A DNA stretch of 64,000 bases from SIRX01 sp965214475 (GCA_965214475.1 OZ243953.1:2790001-2854000), one strand, 5' to 3'; shown: positions 1 to 7,728, numbered from the stretch's first letter. Notes: a model not told the origin generated them from the sequence alone. Numbers and translations are program-made.

Positions 1-143
1 GGCCCCAAAAAACCGTAAACTTCGCCACGCTTCACGGTGAGGTCCAGGTCTTTCACGGCGGTTATCTTCGAACCATAGCGTTTGGTCAGGCCGCTGGTCT
101 CTACGAGGGTGGTTCGGTCGTTATTCTCCGACACGGGCGACAT
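1..143 (-). CDS. ABC transporter ATP-binding protein, N-terminal part only
   Basis: The gene runs off the left edge of the window. The visible 47 codons read as the start of an ABC ATPase: a short polar leader, then LVETSGLTKRYGSK and AVKDLDLTVKRGEVYGFLGP, which is the first beta strands, the A-loop Tyr and the start of the Walker A loop. The spacing and the GEVYGFLGP form fit the drug/lipid exporter (CcmA/DrrA-like) class rather than importers. The ATG at 143 sits directly against an AAAGG; the in-frame GTG at 134 has a better spacing from it and may be the true start. Substrate cannot be judged from this fragment. Confidence 0.8.
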   Translation of the reverse strand, partial: MSPVSENNDRTTLVETSGLTKRYGSKITAVKDLDLTVKRGEVYGFLG

Positions 144-382
144 CCTTTCGTAGCTGCCGAAAAGTATTGTCTCTTAGATACGCGGGCTGTGTCTAATCCG
201 TTTCACGGTATGCGAAACGTGTGTTGTCCAGCACGTTCTCAGGTACCATCCTGTTGGAAATATCGGAGTCCCCAACGGAGTGTCCGGTTTTTGTCTGGGT
301 CAGTTTGAAGTTGCAACACTTCTGGTACAAGAAACGTCTAAAATGAGCGCCAACTACTATTGGAAATCGAAAGGAGATCAGA

Positions 383-667
383 ATGGTCAGCAGGACCGAA
401 GACAATGCAATGCTGTTGCTGGGAGGTTTCTACGACCTTTCCGGGGGCAAGCCCAATGAACCCGTACCCCTCGGCGACTCACAGAGCACCGAAGCTGAGG
501 CCGCGGCCCCGAAAGTCGGGATGGACCCGGAATCCCCCGACTGCGAGGTTGCGCTCCGGTATCTGGTCGAACAGGGTTACATAAAAGCCGACGACGAGCA
601 GTCAGGTACTTACACCCTGAACGTTCCCGGCATTGATCGGATAAAGGAGATGCGCGACGAGGCGTGA
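383..667 (+). CDS. Small hypothetical protein, possible winged-helix fold
   Basis: A 94-residue protein with a strong ribosome site (AAAGGAGA, 6 nt before the ATG). I do not recognise a named family. The first half is Pro/Ala/Glu-rich and probably flexible. The second half (about residues 52-90) reads as a helix followed by a short beta turn (CEVALRYLVEQGYIKADD, then GTYTLNVPGIDRI), which resembles the recognition-helix-and-wing part of a winged helix domain. It stands alone, divergent from the ABC gene to its left. A DNA-binding role is only a suggestion from the pattern. Confidence 0.6.
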   Translation: MVSRTEDNAMLLLGGFYDLSGGKPNEPVPLGDSQSTEAEAAAPKVGMDPESPDCEVALRYLVEQGYIKADDEQSGTYTLNVPGIDRIKEMRDEA

Positions 668-685
668 GATCAGGTCGCGCTGCTG

Positions 686-922
686 CTAGACCCGGTCTTG
701 CGCCTCGTCGGCCCCGGCGGCCTTGGCGCAGTGGGCGCAACAGTAGAAAGAACCGTCCGCCTCGATGCCGTGACCCACAACCTTGACGCCGCAGTGCTCG
801 CAGGTAGGCGCAAGGGCGTGGATGGCGCACTCGAAGCTGTCGAACGTGCGCGCCTCGCTTCCGGGTGTCGTTACCTGAAAAGCCTTGTCGTAGTCGTTGC
901 CGCATACTTCACACTGGGCCAT
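686..922 (-). CDS. Cysteine-rich putative metal-binding protein
   Basis: A 78-residue protein starting at MAQCEVCGNDYDKAF; this start has AAGGAGC five bases upstream, whereas a longer in-frame extension to 1003 has no such site. Cys and His are arranged as CEVC near the N terminus, then FECAIHALAPTCEHCG, then FYCCAHC near the C terminus. This gives three closely spaced Cys/His clusters, consistent with zinc binding or a metallothionein-like role. Similar short proteins occur in actinobacteria, but I know of no demonstrated function. It is convergent with the small gene to its left. Confidence 0.7.
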   Translation of the reverse strand: MAQCEVCGNDYDKAFQVTTPGSEARTFDSFECAIHALAPTCEHCGVKVVGHGIEADGSFYCCAHCAKAAGADEAQDRV

Positions 923-1017
923 GTGTAGCTCCTTCCCTATATCTTTCAACTTACCGCATAGGTTCCCCACAACGTGAAATCGAAACCCGCTGGAGCGGGA
1001 CACCGAACGCGAGAGGC

Positions 1018-1046
1018 TTGCGGCTCATGCAAAATTATCCTATAAA
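1018..1046 (+). promoter_or_regulatory. Sigma-70-type promoter for the aldo/keto reductase
   Basis: TTGCGG (1018-1023) and TATAAA (1041-1046) are separated by 17 bp, about 35 bp before the ATG at 1081. Its integrity contrasts with the frameshift in the gene it would drive. Confidence 0.55.
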
Positions 1047-1080
1047 ATTTCACACAAGCTTTCGATGAGAGGGGAGTTCT

Positions 1081-2062
1081 ATGGAATGCCGGAACCTCGG
1101 TAAAGATGGGCTCAAGGTCTCGGAGATAGGCCTGGGATGCATGGGGATGAGCGAGTTCTACGGCACCACGGACGAGGATGAGTCGGTAGCTACTATCTAT
1201 CGAGCTCGGCGTGACGTTTCTCGACACCGCGGACATGTACGGCCCGTGGACCAACGAGAAGCTCGTCGGGGAGGCGGTCTCCGACCGCCGGGATCTGGTA
1301 ACCCTCGCCACCAAGTTCGGTAACGTGCGGGGCGAAGACGGTAGCTCCCAGGACGTGAACGGTAGTCTAGAATACGTCCGCAAGGCTTGCGACGCATCTT
1401 TGCAGAGGCTTGGCTTGGATCACATAGACCTCTACTACCAGCACCGGGTAGACCCGGATACCCCGATAGAAGAGACCATCGGCGCGATGTCCGAGTTGGT
1501 CGAGGTGGGGAAAGTGCGCTTTCTGGGGATGTCGGAAGCCGCACCGGAGACCATTCGCCGGGCGAACGAGGTGCACCGGATCAGCGCGCTACAGTCCGAG
1601 TATTCTCTGTTCAGCCGGGATGTAGAGAGAGAGATCCTACCGACGTGCCGCGAACTTGGTATCAGATTCGTGCCTTACAGTCCGCTAGGACGGGGTTTTC
1701 TGACCGGCCAAATCCGGAGCCCCGAAGACCTCGAAGAGGACGATGCCCGGCGGGTGCGTTTCCCACGCTTTCAAGAGGAGAACTTCCGGCAGAACATGGA
1801 ACTCGTCGAAAAGGTAAAGGAGATCGCCGCAGAAAAAGACGCGACTCCTGGTCAGCTCGCCCTCGCGTGGCTGCTCGCCCAGGGTGAAGACATAGTTCCC
1901 ATCCCCGGCACCAAACGTCGCCGTTACCTGGAAGACAACGCCGGTGCTACTGAGATAGAGCTAACGGATGATGACCTGGGCCGCATCGAAGAGGCGCTGC
2001 CCAAAGGCGCGGTTGCCGGCGGAAGGTATAACGAGGAGCAGATGCGGGCCGTGGACCGGTGA
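1081..2062 (+). pseudogene. Aldo/keto reductase with a frameshift near codon 40
   Basis: Reads as an NADPH-dependent aldo/keto reductase of the YhdN/AKR13-like type, but in two frames. Frame one from the ATG at 1081 (good site GAGGGGAG upstream) gives the N terminus up to about position 1197 (MECRNLGKDGLKVSEIGLGC, then ATIY). Frame two resumes as ELGVTFLDTADMYGP from about 1202 and continues intact to the TGA ending at 2062. Family members have about eight more bases here (usually RRALELGVTF), so a small deletion fits. The catalytic Asp and Tyr (DTADMYG), Lys (ATKFG) and His (YYQHRVDP) all lie in the second frame. A restart at the GTG at 1211 would lose the first beta strand. A sequencing error is the alternative. 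Confidence 0.8.
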
Positions 2063-2099
2063 TCCATCGTGGGGTCCTCCGCGTATACGTGCGGGATGG

Positions 2100-2114
2100 C
2101 ATCATTGCATGATG
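2100..2114. promoter_or_regulatory. Inverted repeat upstream of osmC
   Basis: CATCAT-TGC-ATGATG is a perfect 6-bp inverted repeat 30 bp before the osmC start. It could be an operator for a peroxide-responsive regulator, but no regulator gene is adjacent. Confidence 0.3.
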
Positions 2115-2144
2115 TGAAAAGCAAACCAAAGATAAGGAGCAGTT

Positions 2145-2585
2145 ATGGCTGAAGCGAAACGTCAGGCAGACGTGAAGTGGGAAGGAAACCTGCAGAATGG
2201 GTCGGGGAGTCTCGACCTGGCGAGCAGCGGTGCTTTGGAAGGAACCGGCGTCAGCTTCGCCACCCGCGCCGAAGACCCCGCCGGCCAGACGAGCCCGGAG
2301 GAGCTCATCGCCGTCGCCCACGCTAGCTGCTACGCGATGGCGTTCTCCAACGTACTCGGTGAGGGTGGCAACGATCCCGAAGAGCTGAACGTAAGCGCTA
2401 CCTGCACGCTCGACCTGGACAACCTCAAGATCTCCACCATCGAGTTGAACGTCCGCGGACGGGTCTCCGGCATGGACGAAAGCCAGTTCGAGGAGGCCGC
2501 CAAAGAGGCGGAGCAGATGTGCCCCGTCTCAAACGCCCTTCGCGGCAACGTCGAGATAGAGCTGAATACCTCACTAGAAGGCTAA
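2145..2585 (+). CDS. osmC: OsmC-family peroxiredoxin
   Basis: A 146-residue OsmC/Ohr-superfamily protein, a thiol peroxidase that reduces organic hydroperoxides in the cytoplasm. The two catalytic cysteines are visible in their usual settings: HASCYAMAFS at about residues 63-72 and MCPVSNAL at about residues 125-132. Length matches the family. The ATG has AAGGAGC upstream. The AhpD-like gene follows after 3 nt, so the two are probably one transcription unit for oxidative defence. A second OsmC paralogue, with TGA in place of the first cysteine codon, lies 1.3 kb downstream. Confidence 0.92.
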   Translation: MAEAKRQADVKWEGNLQNGSGSLDLASSGALEGTGVSFATRAEDPAGQTSPEELIAVAHASCYAMAFSNVLGEGGNDPEELNVSATCTLDLDNLKISTIELNVRGRVSGMDESQFEEAAKEAEQMCPVSNALRGNVEIELNTSLEG

Positions 2586-2588
2586 AAC

Positions 2589-3188
2589 ATGGCCGACGTG
2601 GAGCACATCTCGGGCAAGGGAAGCGCCGTCCCCGTAAGCTGGTTCCCCGTCCCGGAAAAGGACGAACTGCCCGAGAACCTCCGCGGCCTCTTCAACAAGG
2701 CCCGGGAGACGGTCGGCTTCGTGCCCAACGTCTTCCGGGCCTACAGTTACCGTCCAGAGCGCTTGAGCGCCTGGTTCAACCACTACAGACAGCTCCACGA
2801 ACCGACGGAGAACCTGGACGCGGCGGAGCGGGAGATGATCGCCGTAGCCGTCTCGATGGCGAACGGCTGCCTCTACTGCCTCGTCGCCCACGGCGCTGCC
2901 CTTCGCGCGGCCCTCGGAGATCCCATCCTGGCCGACCGCATCACGCTCGACTACCGGCGCGCCGGCCTCGACGAACGCCTCACCGCCATCCTCGACTACG
3001 CGACCAAGGTAACCGAGAATCCACTAGACTGCACCCCCGAAGACCTCATCCGCTTGCAGGAGTACGGTCTGACCGAAGAAGAAGTTTGGGATGTGGTCGA
3101 GATCTCCAGTATGTACAACTTCACAAACCGTATGTCGCTTGCGTGCGGCATGATCCCGAACGAGGAGTATCATGCGCTTGTGCGCTGA
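2589..3188 (+). CDS. AhpD-like peroxidase-related protein (carboxymuconolactone decarboxylase fold)
   Basis: A 199-residue protein of the AhpD/CMD superfamily, closest to the peroxidase-related class with an N-terminal helical extension. The redox motif is GCLYCLVAHGAAL at about residues 96-108, the CxxC-x3-H form used by alkylhydroperoxidase AhpD. It starts three bases after the osmC stop, indicating co-translation with osmC and a joint role in hydroperoxide reduction. The physiological electron donor is not evident from the window. Confidence 0.85.
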   Translation: MADVEHISGKGSAVPVSWFPVPEKDELPENLRGLFNKARETVGFVPNVFRAYSYRPERLSAWFNHYRQLHEPTENLDAAEREMIAVAVSMANGCLYCLVAHGAALRAALGDPILADRITLDYRRAGLDERLTAILDYATKVTENPLDCTPEDLIRLQEYGLTEEEVWDVVEISSMYNFTNRMSLACGMIPNEEYHALVR

Positions 3189-3218
3189 CCTTCGAGAAAT
3201 CTAGTCAGAGAGATCCGA

Positions 3219-3737
3219 ATGGAATTCACACTCTACTATGATGGCATCTTGACTTCCAACGCCAAAGCCGTTTACAAACAGAAAATCCGCGAGCACTTCC
3301 ACAATCAACTCAAGGAACTGTGGAACCAAGAGCCTCTTGTCGGCTTGGAACCCATGCTTTGTTCTCGTAAAAAATTTAATTTTGCTCCTCTAGTCCACTC
3401 ACAGATGCGTCTCGTCGCCGAGATTGACATTGCGATGCTTCTACCTGGATCTCCAGGACAGATCATCAGGCGGGGCGGCGACATAGACAACAGGCTCAAA
3501 ACTCTCTTAGATTCACTAACGATGCCAGACTACAACCAGACGCCAAATGAATCTCCCCACCAGGGTCAAGATCCCTTCTTCTGCTTGCTTGAAGACGACA
3601 AACTAATAACTGGTCTTGGAGTGAAGACTGATCGTCTTTTGAAGATGAGAGCCGAATCCGATGAGGTCAAGCTGCTGATAAGCGTCAAAACCAGGGCCGT
3701 CGTAGGAACGATTGCAAACCTGTCTCTCGGAACATGA
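3219..3737 (+). CDS. RusA-like resolvase-fold protein
   Basis: A 172-residue protein with the hallmarks of the RusA Holliday-junction resolvase fold: GGDIDNRLKTLLDSL at about residues 85-99 and LLEDDKLITG at about 122-131. In RusA the Asp residues of the DIDN and the later DD motif bind metal. Codon choice is visibly more A/T-rich and less biased than in its neighbours (for example aaaaaatttaattttgctcc near 3368), which suggests horizontal acquisition. It starts 30 bp after the AhpD-like gene but has no obvious functional link with it. RusA relatives usually sit in prophages or mobile islands; none is visible here. Enzyme activity is inferred from the motifs only. Confidence 0.65.
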   Translation: MEFTLYYDGILTSNAKAVYKQKIREHFHNQLKELWNQEPLVGLEPMLCSRKKFNFAPLVHSQMRLVAEIDIAMLLPGSPGQIIRRGGDIDNRLKTLLDSLTMPDYNQTPNESPHQGQDPFFCLLEDDKLITGLGVKTDRLLKMRAESDEVKLLISVKTRAVVGTIANLSLGT

Positions 3738-3840
3738 TTGCGATTAACGTCAAAGGCTATCTCTGGCATCAATGCGGCACAAAAGCAAAGACCTCTATAT
3801 ACTCCGTTGATCAAGGCTGAGACGGTGAGAAAGGAAAACA

Positions 3841-4305
3841 ATGGCCGATGTGGCTTATACATCAAGAGTAAAGGTCGAGCCGGTGGAGGGTAAGATCCGG
3901 CGCGCCGAGATCCCCGCCGAGGACGAGGCGATCCTGTTCGGGGTCCACAGCGAAGTTGCCGAGCATTATGGTGTTTCCCCAGACGAGGAGGAGCCGCACG
4001 CCACGACCCTCGACTACCTGGTTGCCGCGGCGGGTGGTTGACTGCTCGGGACCTTTGGAGGCGCGCTGGGAGCGCGTCAAGTGGCTTTCGAAGACCTCTC
4101 GGCCGACACAATCGGGGAGATAGAGAAGGACGGTAAGGTGCTGGTGGTCAAGAGGATTAAACAGGTCTTTCACCTCACCGCCAGCGAAGACGACCGCGAG
4201 ACCATCGAACGGGTGCTCGGTGTCTACGCTGACTCTTGCCCGGTGGCCCGGTCCATCATGCCCGCTATCGAGGTAACAAGCGAGTTGGAGCTAAATACCG
4301 CCTGA
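3841..4305 (+). CDS. OsmC-family protein with in-frame TGA at the catalytic Cys (putative selenoprotein)
   Basis: One reading frame of 154 codons from the ATG at 3841 (site GAAAGGAAAA) to the TGA ending at 4305, interrupted only by TGA at 4039-4041 (codon 67). The protein on both sides is plainly OsmC: TTLDYLVAAAGG before the TGA and LLGTFGGALGARQVAFEDL after it, then the second active-site motif DSCPVARSIM. In OsmC the residue at the TGA is the peroxidatic cysteine. A hairpin with the geometry of a bacterial SECIS element begins 18 nt after the TGA. The simplest reading is selenocysteine insertion, giving an OsmC-type peroxidase. The alternative is a nonsense mutation of a TGC or TGT codon; several nearby genes are clearly broken. 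No sel gene is in the window. Confidence 0.6.
4039..4078 (+). promoter_or_regulatory. Candidate bacterial SECIS element after the OsmC TGA
   Basis: The stem GGCGCGC (4060-4066) pairs with GCGCGTC (4072-4078) around the loop TGGGA (4067-4071), with one G-U pair. The loop starts 26 nt after the TGA and has G as its second base. Published bacterial SECIS models ask for a loop 16-37 nt downstream with a G among its first two positions, so both criteria are met. The TGA is followed by C, a weak termination context. The match is structural only; a GC-rich gene can form hairpins by chance. Confidence 0.5.
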
Positions 4306-4336
4306 GCCGGACTAAAAATCACTTAAATGGGTGACG

Positions 4337-4355
4337 GGCCCGGCGCTCCCGGGCC
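4337..4355. terminator. GC-rich hairpin after the OsmC-like gene
   Basis: GGCCCGG and CCGGGCC pair around a 5-base loop, 32 bp after the OsmC stop. There is no clear T-run, so it may act as a transcript-stabilising or weak terminating hairpin. Confidence 0.35.
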
Positions 4356-4395
4356 GGCGAGTGCTGTTCCACGTGCGGCGGCAGAACCTGTTGAC

Positions 4396-4435
4396 TTCCG
4401 ACAGCCAACCACTACAGAGTAGCCGGCTGTCGGAA
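4396..4435. terminator. Bidirectional terminator between convergent genes
   Basis: A perfect 11-bp stem, TTCCGACAGCC with GGCTGTCGGAA, closes an 18-base loop in the gap between the OsmC-like gene (+) and the aldo/keto reductase (-). Short A/T runs flank both ends, as expected for a terminator serving both strands. Confidence 0.6.
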
Positions 4436-4458
4436 AACTGGCAGTAGCGCAGGGCGGG

Positions 4459-5307
4459 TTAGCCGGGGATGTAGTCGAACTTGTCCGGGTTCGGGCCGGT
4501 GCGACCGTCTTCGCCTTGGTCGAGCGCAGTGATGGCGTCCATATCGTCAGATTCCAGTTCGAAGTCGAATAGTTCGAAGTTCTCCTGCATACGTGAGGGT
4601 GTCACTGACTTGGGGAACACGATGTCGCCGCGCTGAATGTGCCACCGCAACACGACTTGCGCCACAGTCTTGCCGACCTTCTCGGCGATCTGGGAGATAG
4701 TGTCGTCGTCGAGTACGTTGCCCTGTGCGATCGGGGACCACGCCTCGGTGGCGATTCCGTGCTCCTGGCCGTATTCGCGAACCTCGTCGTTGGTGAAGTA
4801 GGGGTGAACCTCGATCTGGTTTACTGCCGGGACCGTGTCGGTCTCCGAAGCGAGCTTTTTTAGATGCTCGGGCTGGAAGTTCGACACGCCGATGGAGCGG
4901 GCGTGGCCATCTTTGTGGAACTCTTCCATCGTCTGCCAGGTGGATACATAGTTGCCGTCGTAGCGGGTGGGCAGCGGCCAGTGAATGAGAAAAAGGTCTA
5001 CGTAGTCCAGGCCGAGATCGGAGAGCGTCTTATCAAATGAGTTCTGCGCATCGTCGGGGTCGTGGTTGCTGTTGTTGAGCTTGCTGGTAACGAAAATGTC
5101 ACCACGGTCCAACCCGGAGTTGCGGATTGCTTCGCCGACTTCCTTCTCGTTGCCGTACATCTGCGCGGTGTCAATGTGCCGGTAGCCGATCTTCAGGGCC
5201 TCGCTAACCGCCTCTGCCGTATCCTCCGGCTCTATCTGGAAGGTCCCGAAACCGAGCTGCGGGATATTATTGCCGTCGTTGAGGGTTATACCTGAAACTT
5301 CACTCAC
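4459..5307 (-). CDS. Aldo/keto reductase, 2,5-diketo-gluconate reductase type (AKR5-like)
   Basis: A 282-residue cytosolic NADPH-dependent carbonyl reductase. The catalytic tetrad is complete: Asp and Tyr in IDTAQMYGNE, Lys in TSKLNN, His in FLIHWPLP. The coenzyme-binding end SVTPSRMQENF is also present. The GTG at 5307 is chosen because AAAGGAG lies about 10 bp upstream and the protein then matches the usual family length; an open frame extends further but without support. The natural substrate cannot be deduced. It is monocistronic and convergent with the OsmC-like gene. Confidence 0.88.
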   Translation of the reverse strand: MSEVSGITLNDGNNIPQLGFGTFQIEPEDTAEAVSEALKIGYRHIDTAQMYGNEKEVGEAIRNSGLDRGDIFVTSKLNNSNHDPDDAQNSFDKTLSDLGLDYVDLFLIHWPLPTRYDGNYVSTWQTMEEFHKDGHARSIGVSNFQPEHLKKLASETDTVPAVNQIEVHPYFTNDEVREYGQEHGIATEAWSPIAQGNVLDDDTISQIAEKVGKTVAQVVLRWHIQRGDIVFPKSVTPSRMQENFELFDFELESDDMDAITALDQGEDGRTGPNPDKFDYIPG

Positions 5308-5572
5308 GCTCGTCCAACTCCTTTGGTTGTCATCGCTCTTCGGTCCAGTAACGGCATGAAAATACCACAGATAGCCTACTACCAAACTGGCACGTATGTG
5401 GCTGACACTCGGAAATAAAAGGAACTTGACCGTGGAAGTGATGAAAATGCCGAAACCCGGGACACGCTACAGAAGTCGCGGACGGCATGGTTGAGGCGGC
5501 TAGCTTGGCGACGCTTTGTAGCTACACTCTCCAAACAGTTCTATCCTGGCGACGAACCACCCCGTTTAGGGC

Positions 5573-5995
5573 TTACGATAAGAGGGGGTTCGTCCACTCT
5601 GCGAGGAGACTTTCTCTAGACTCGACGGACCGGACAGCCTCGATTAGGCATTCCATAAAGGGTTCTTTTCTCAAACTCACCAGGCCAACCATTCTCTTGT
5701 AGACAAACTCCGGTAGCGGATCCAGGGACACGAACTCGATGTCGGTATAGGGACTCAGGAGAATACTGATGAGCTCACCGGCTGCGGTTTCCCTAAGTTG
5801 CCACTCGGCCCCGGGCGAACCGAGCGAGAGGAACATGTTGGCCTCTTCCTCGAAGCAAAAGACCGGCAGCGTCTTTTCCGACTCTTCACCGTCGAGATCC
5901 AGGGTGAGAACTTCCTCCTGCCCCGCACCTTTTTTAGCGATCAACCAAAAAACGGCGGGTCGGCGGCAATGCTGGACGTTCGTTCTGCCAGTCAT
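5573..5995 (-). CDS. Hypothetical protein, 140 residues
   Basis: I do not recognise the family. The start at MTGRTNVQH is preferred because GGGAGAAAG precedes it; the frame stays open upstream to 6088 but without a ribosome site. The protein is mixed alpha/beta in appearance: FWLIAKKG, an acidic strand-turn (TLDLDGEESEKTLPVFCF), a helix EEEANMFL, then a long C-terminal region rich in hydrophobic strands. There is no signal peptide or membrane segment. It is divergent from the response-regulator gene to its right and shares that intergenic region. Confidence 0.6.
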   Translation of the reverse strand: MTGRTNVQHCRRPAVFWLIAKKGAGQEEVLTLDLDGEESEKTLPVFCFEEEANMFLSLGSPGAEWQLRETAAGELISILLSPYTDIEFVSLDPLPEFVYKRMVGLVSLRKEPFMECLIEAVRSVESRESLLAEWTNPLLS

Positions 5996-6371
5996 GGGTA
6001 CTTTCTCCCTTCCGCAATGTCTATGCGTAGTGTGGAGGAGAGAAATCAGAAGATACTGAATCGTGCCCTCCAATGGCAAGTGCCACAAATGCTTTATAAC
6101 CTATCTTCTCTACTACAGAAACCCCTAAAAGCCGGGGTGGACCGAAGTTGTGTCAAAATGTGTAGTCTCCGGAGTGTGGAGACGCGGTTGCAAAATGAGA
6201 TGCAAAATGAAGGCATTCGGGTATAGTGGGTTGGGAGTTACGGAGTTTATTGAGGGCTTCTTGCTGGTGCGAAGATAATATCTACGCTACCCGCTAAGAA
6301 AGCGAGAGAACGGTAAGGTGCGGGTAAGGTTCCACGCCCGGCCAAGAACCGGAAGGGATCGGAAGGGGTAA
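5996..6371. other. Intergenic region between divergent genes, with short repeats
   Basis: The 376-bp gap separates the hypothetical gene (-) from the response regulator (+). It holds a degenerate CTACACA-type motif on the minus strand (6151-6165), a 12-bp-period direct repeat of TGCAAAATGA (6189-6198 and 6201-6210), and a possible -10 box TATAGT at 6222-6227 without a good -35. No credible gene was seen in it. Confidence 0.5.
6189..6210. repeat. Tandem direct repeat TGCAAAATGA, 12-bp period
   Basis: Two exact copies of TGCAAAATGA, one helical turn plus about 1.5 bp apart, lie just upstream of the putative -10 box for the response-regulator gene. This is the layout of a paired activator or repressor site; the cognate protein is unknown. 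Confidence 0.4.
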
Positions 6372-7088
6372 ATGGAGCAGTCTCCGACAAGAGTGCTACT
6401 GGCCGATGACCACACCATGTTCCGGGAGGGGCTGGCGGGGCTTCTGGCATCTTACGGGGGACTGGAGGTAGTCGCCGAGGTTCCGAACGACGAGCAAGCG
6501 GTGGAGGTTGCCCGACACCACAAGCCCGACGTGGTGATCATGCAGGTGCAGACGCCCTTTGAGCGGTCCATGGAATCTCTGGCCCAAATGCGACGGATAA
6601 CGCCCCAGCCGAAGGTGATCATTGTAACCATGTTCGAAGACCCCGGCGCCATGCGCGACCTGCTCAGGATGGGGGCGAGTGCCTACGTGCTAAAAAGCAC
6701 CTCGTCCCGGCATCTGATCGGCGCGGTGCGGGCCGCCGTCTTTGATCCGCAAGCGGAGAACGTAATAGTCGGTATGCCCCGCGAGGCACTCGAAAAATCG
6801 GAGGAGAATACTGAGAGCGTCCTCACCGCCCGCCAGCTAGAGATCGTGCTGCTGGCCTCCCGGGGCTTGAGCAACTATCAAATAGCCACCAACATCCACT
6901 TGGCCGAAGGAACCGTAAAGCGCCACCTGGCAGACGCCTACAAAAAGATGAACGTCCGCTCCCGGGGCGAAGCCGCAAGAAAGGCTCTGAGGGAAGAGTG
7001 GATCACCATCTCCGACGTTACCCAAGACGACGAAGAGGAAGATTTGAAAGAGGATGAGTCGGACGAAGAGGAAGAAGGTTCAGGGTAG
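6372..7088 (+). CDS. NarL/LuxR-type response regulator lacking the phospho-acceptor Asp
   Basis: A 238-residue regulator: receiver domain (about residues 7-125), LuxR-type helix-turn-helix (about 148-205, TARQLEIVLLASRGLSNYQI), then an unusual tail of about 25 mostly acidic residues. The receiver keeps the acidic pair D12-D13 (ADDH), T86 and K108 (YVLKS). However, the position that should be the phosphorylated Asp, normally in a DVVIMDVxMP motif, is Gln (VVIMQVQTP, Q58). So it probably works without phosphorylation, for example through a partner, a ligand or its level. No histidine kinase gene is adjacent. The ATG at 6372 follows GGAAGGGG. Confidence 0.88.
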   Translation: MEQSPTRVLLADDHTMFREGLAGLLASYGGLEVVAEVPNDEQAVEVARHHKPDVVIMQVQTPFERSMESLAQMRRITPQPKVIIVTMFEDPGAMRDLLRMGASAYVLKSTSSRHLIGAVRAAVFDPQAENVIVGMPREALEKSEENTESVLTARQLEIVLLASRGLSNYQIATNIHLAEGTVKRHLADAYKKMNVRSRGEAARKALREEWITISDVTQDDEEEDLKEDESDEEEEGSG

Positions 7089-7154
7089 AGCACCCAGCAG
7101 TGCTGTAGGCATCGCCCTACCGAAGGCAGGTTGCTTCGCCTTGCCGAAGCCGGA

Positions 7155-7496
7155 CTACGCCGGGATCATCTTCTCCACTTCCTCCACGAGCGCCAACAGG
7201 TCATCCATGCCGATATCCCTGATCTGACGAACCTCACCATCCAGGTGAATCTTTGCGTCCATGCCGTCGCTGTAGAGGATCTCGACCCAGCAAAGAAGTT
7301 TTTCCCCAACCAACGGCAACAAGTTGGCCTCATCGGTGTCGTTCCGCACCAACAGGTGCGGCCCGAAGCTCTCCAGCTCCCCATCCGGAGACTCCAAAGG
7401 ATACAGTAGCACCTCAGCCTCGGGACGGTATCTCTGCAAAGCGAGTGCTAAAGCCTCCCGATACATCTGCGGCTGCACAGTAACCAAAATGCGCAC
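7155..7496 (-). CDS. Small receiver-like hypothetical protein
   Basis: A 113-residue protein beginning RILVTVQPQMYREALALAL, which resembles the first strand and helix of a response-regulator receiver but without the usual acidic pair. It then has LVRNDTDEANLLP and a C-terminal helix ending in EEVEKMIPA. The GTG at 7496 is preferred, with AGGAG about 10 bp upstream; a GTG at 7514 is also in frame. It is convergent with the response-regulator gene, and both may be stand-alone receiver derivatives. I know of no named family. Confidence 0.6.
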   Translation of the reverse strand: MRILVTVQPQMYREALALALQRYRPEAEVLLYPLESPDGELESFGPHLLVRNDTDEANLLPLVGEKLLCWVEILYSDGMDAKIHLDGEVRQIRDIGMDDLLALVEEVEKMIPA

Positions 7497-7644
7497 GATT
7501 CGTAGGCTCCTCACTCGTGGAAAACCAATACATACTGGCGTGCGTAGAAATCACCCACAAATAGTTTCTCGAAACCCCTGTCTGAGATCTCCACCACAGT
7601 CTACACTTATCCAACCCCAACAAGTTCAGAACGGGCTAATTGTG

Positions 7645-7669
7645 CCAAAAAACACATTGTAGTGTGTAG
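7645..7669 (-). repeat. Diverged, inverted copy of the CTACACAC element
   Basis: Read on the minus strand this begins CTACACACTACAATGTG and runs into a T-run, about 17 of 22 positions matching the copies at 7729, 7975 and 57374. It lies upstream of the minus-strand gene at 7155-7496, so its orientation agrees with that gene, as the other copies agree with theirs. Confidence 0.4.
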
Positions 7670-7728
7670 ACATGGGGATACTTCATAGTTACAATGTTTT
7701 GCTACACTGCACCTTCTGGAGCGCATTC

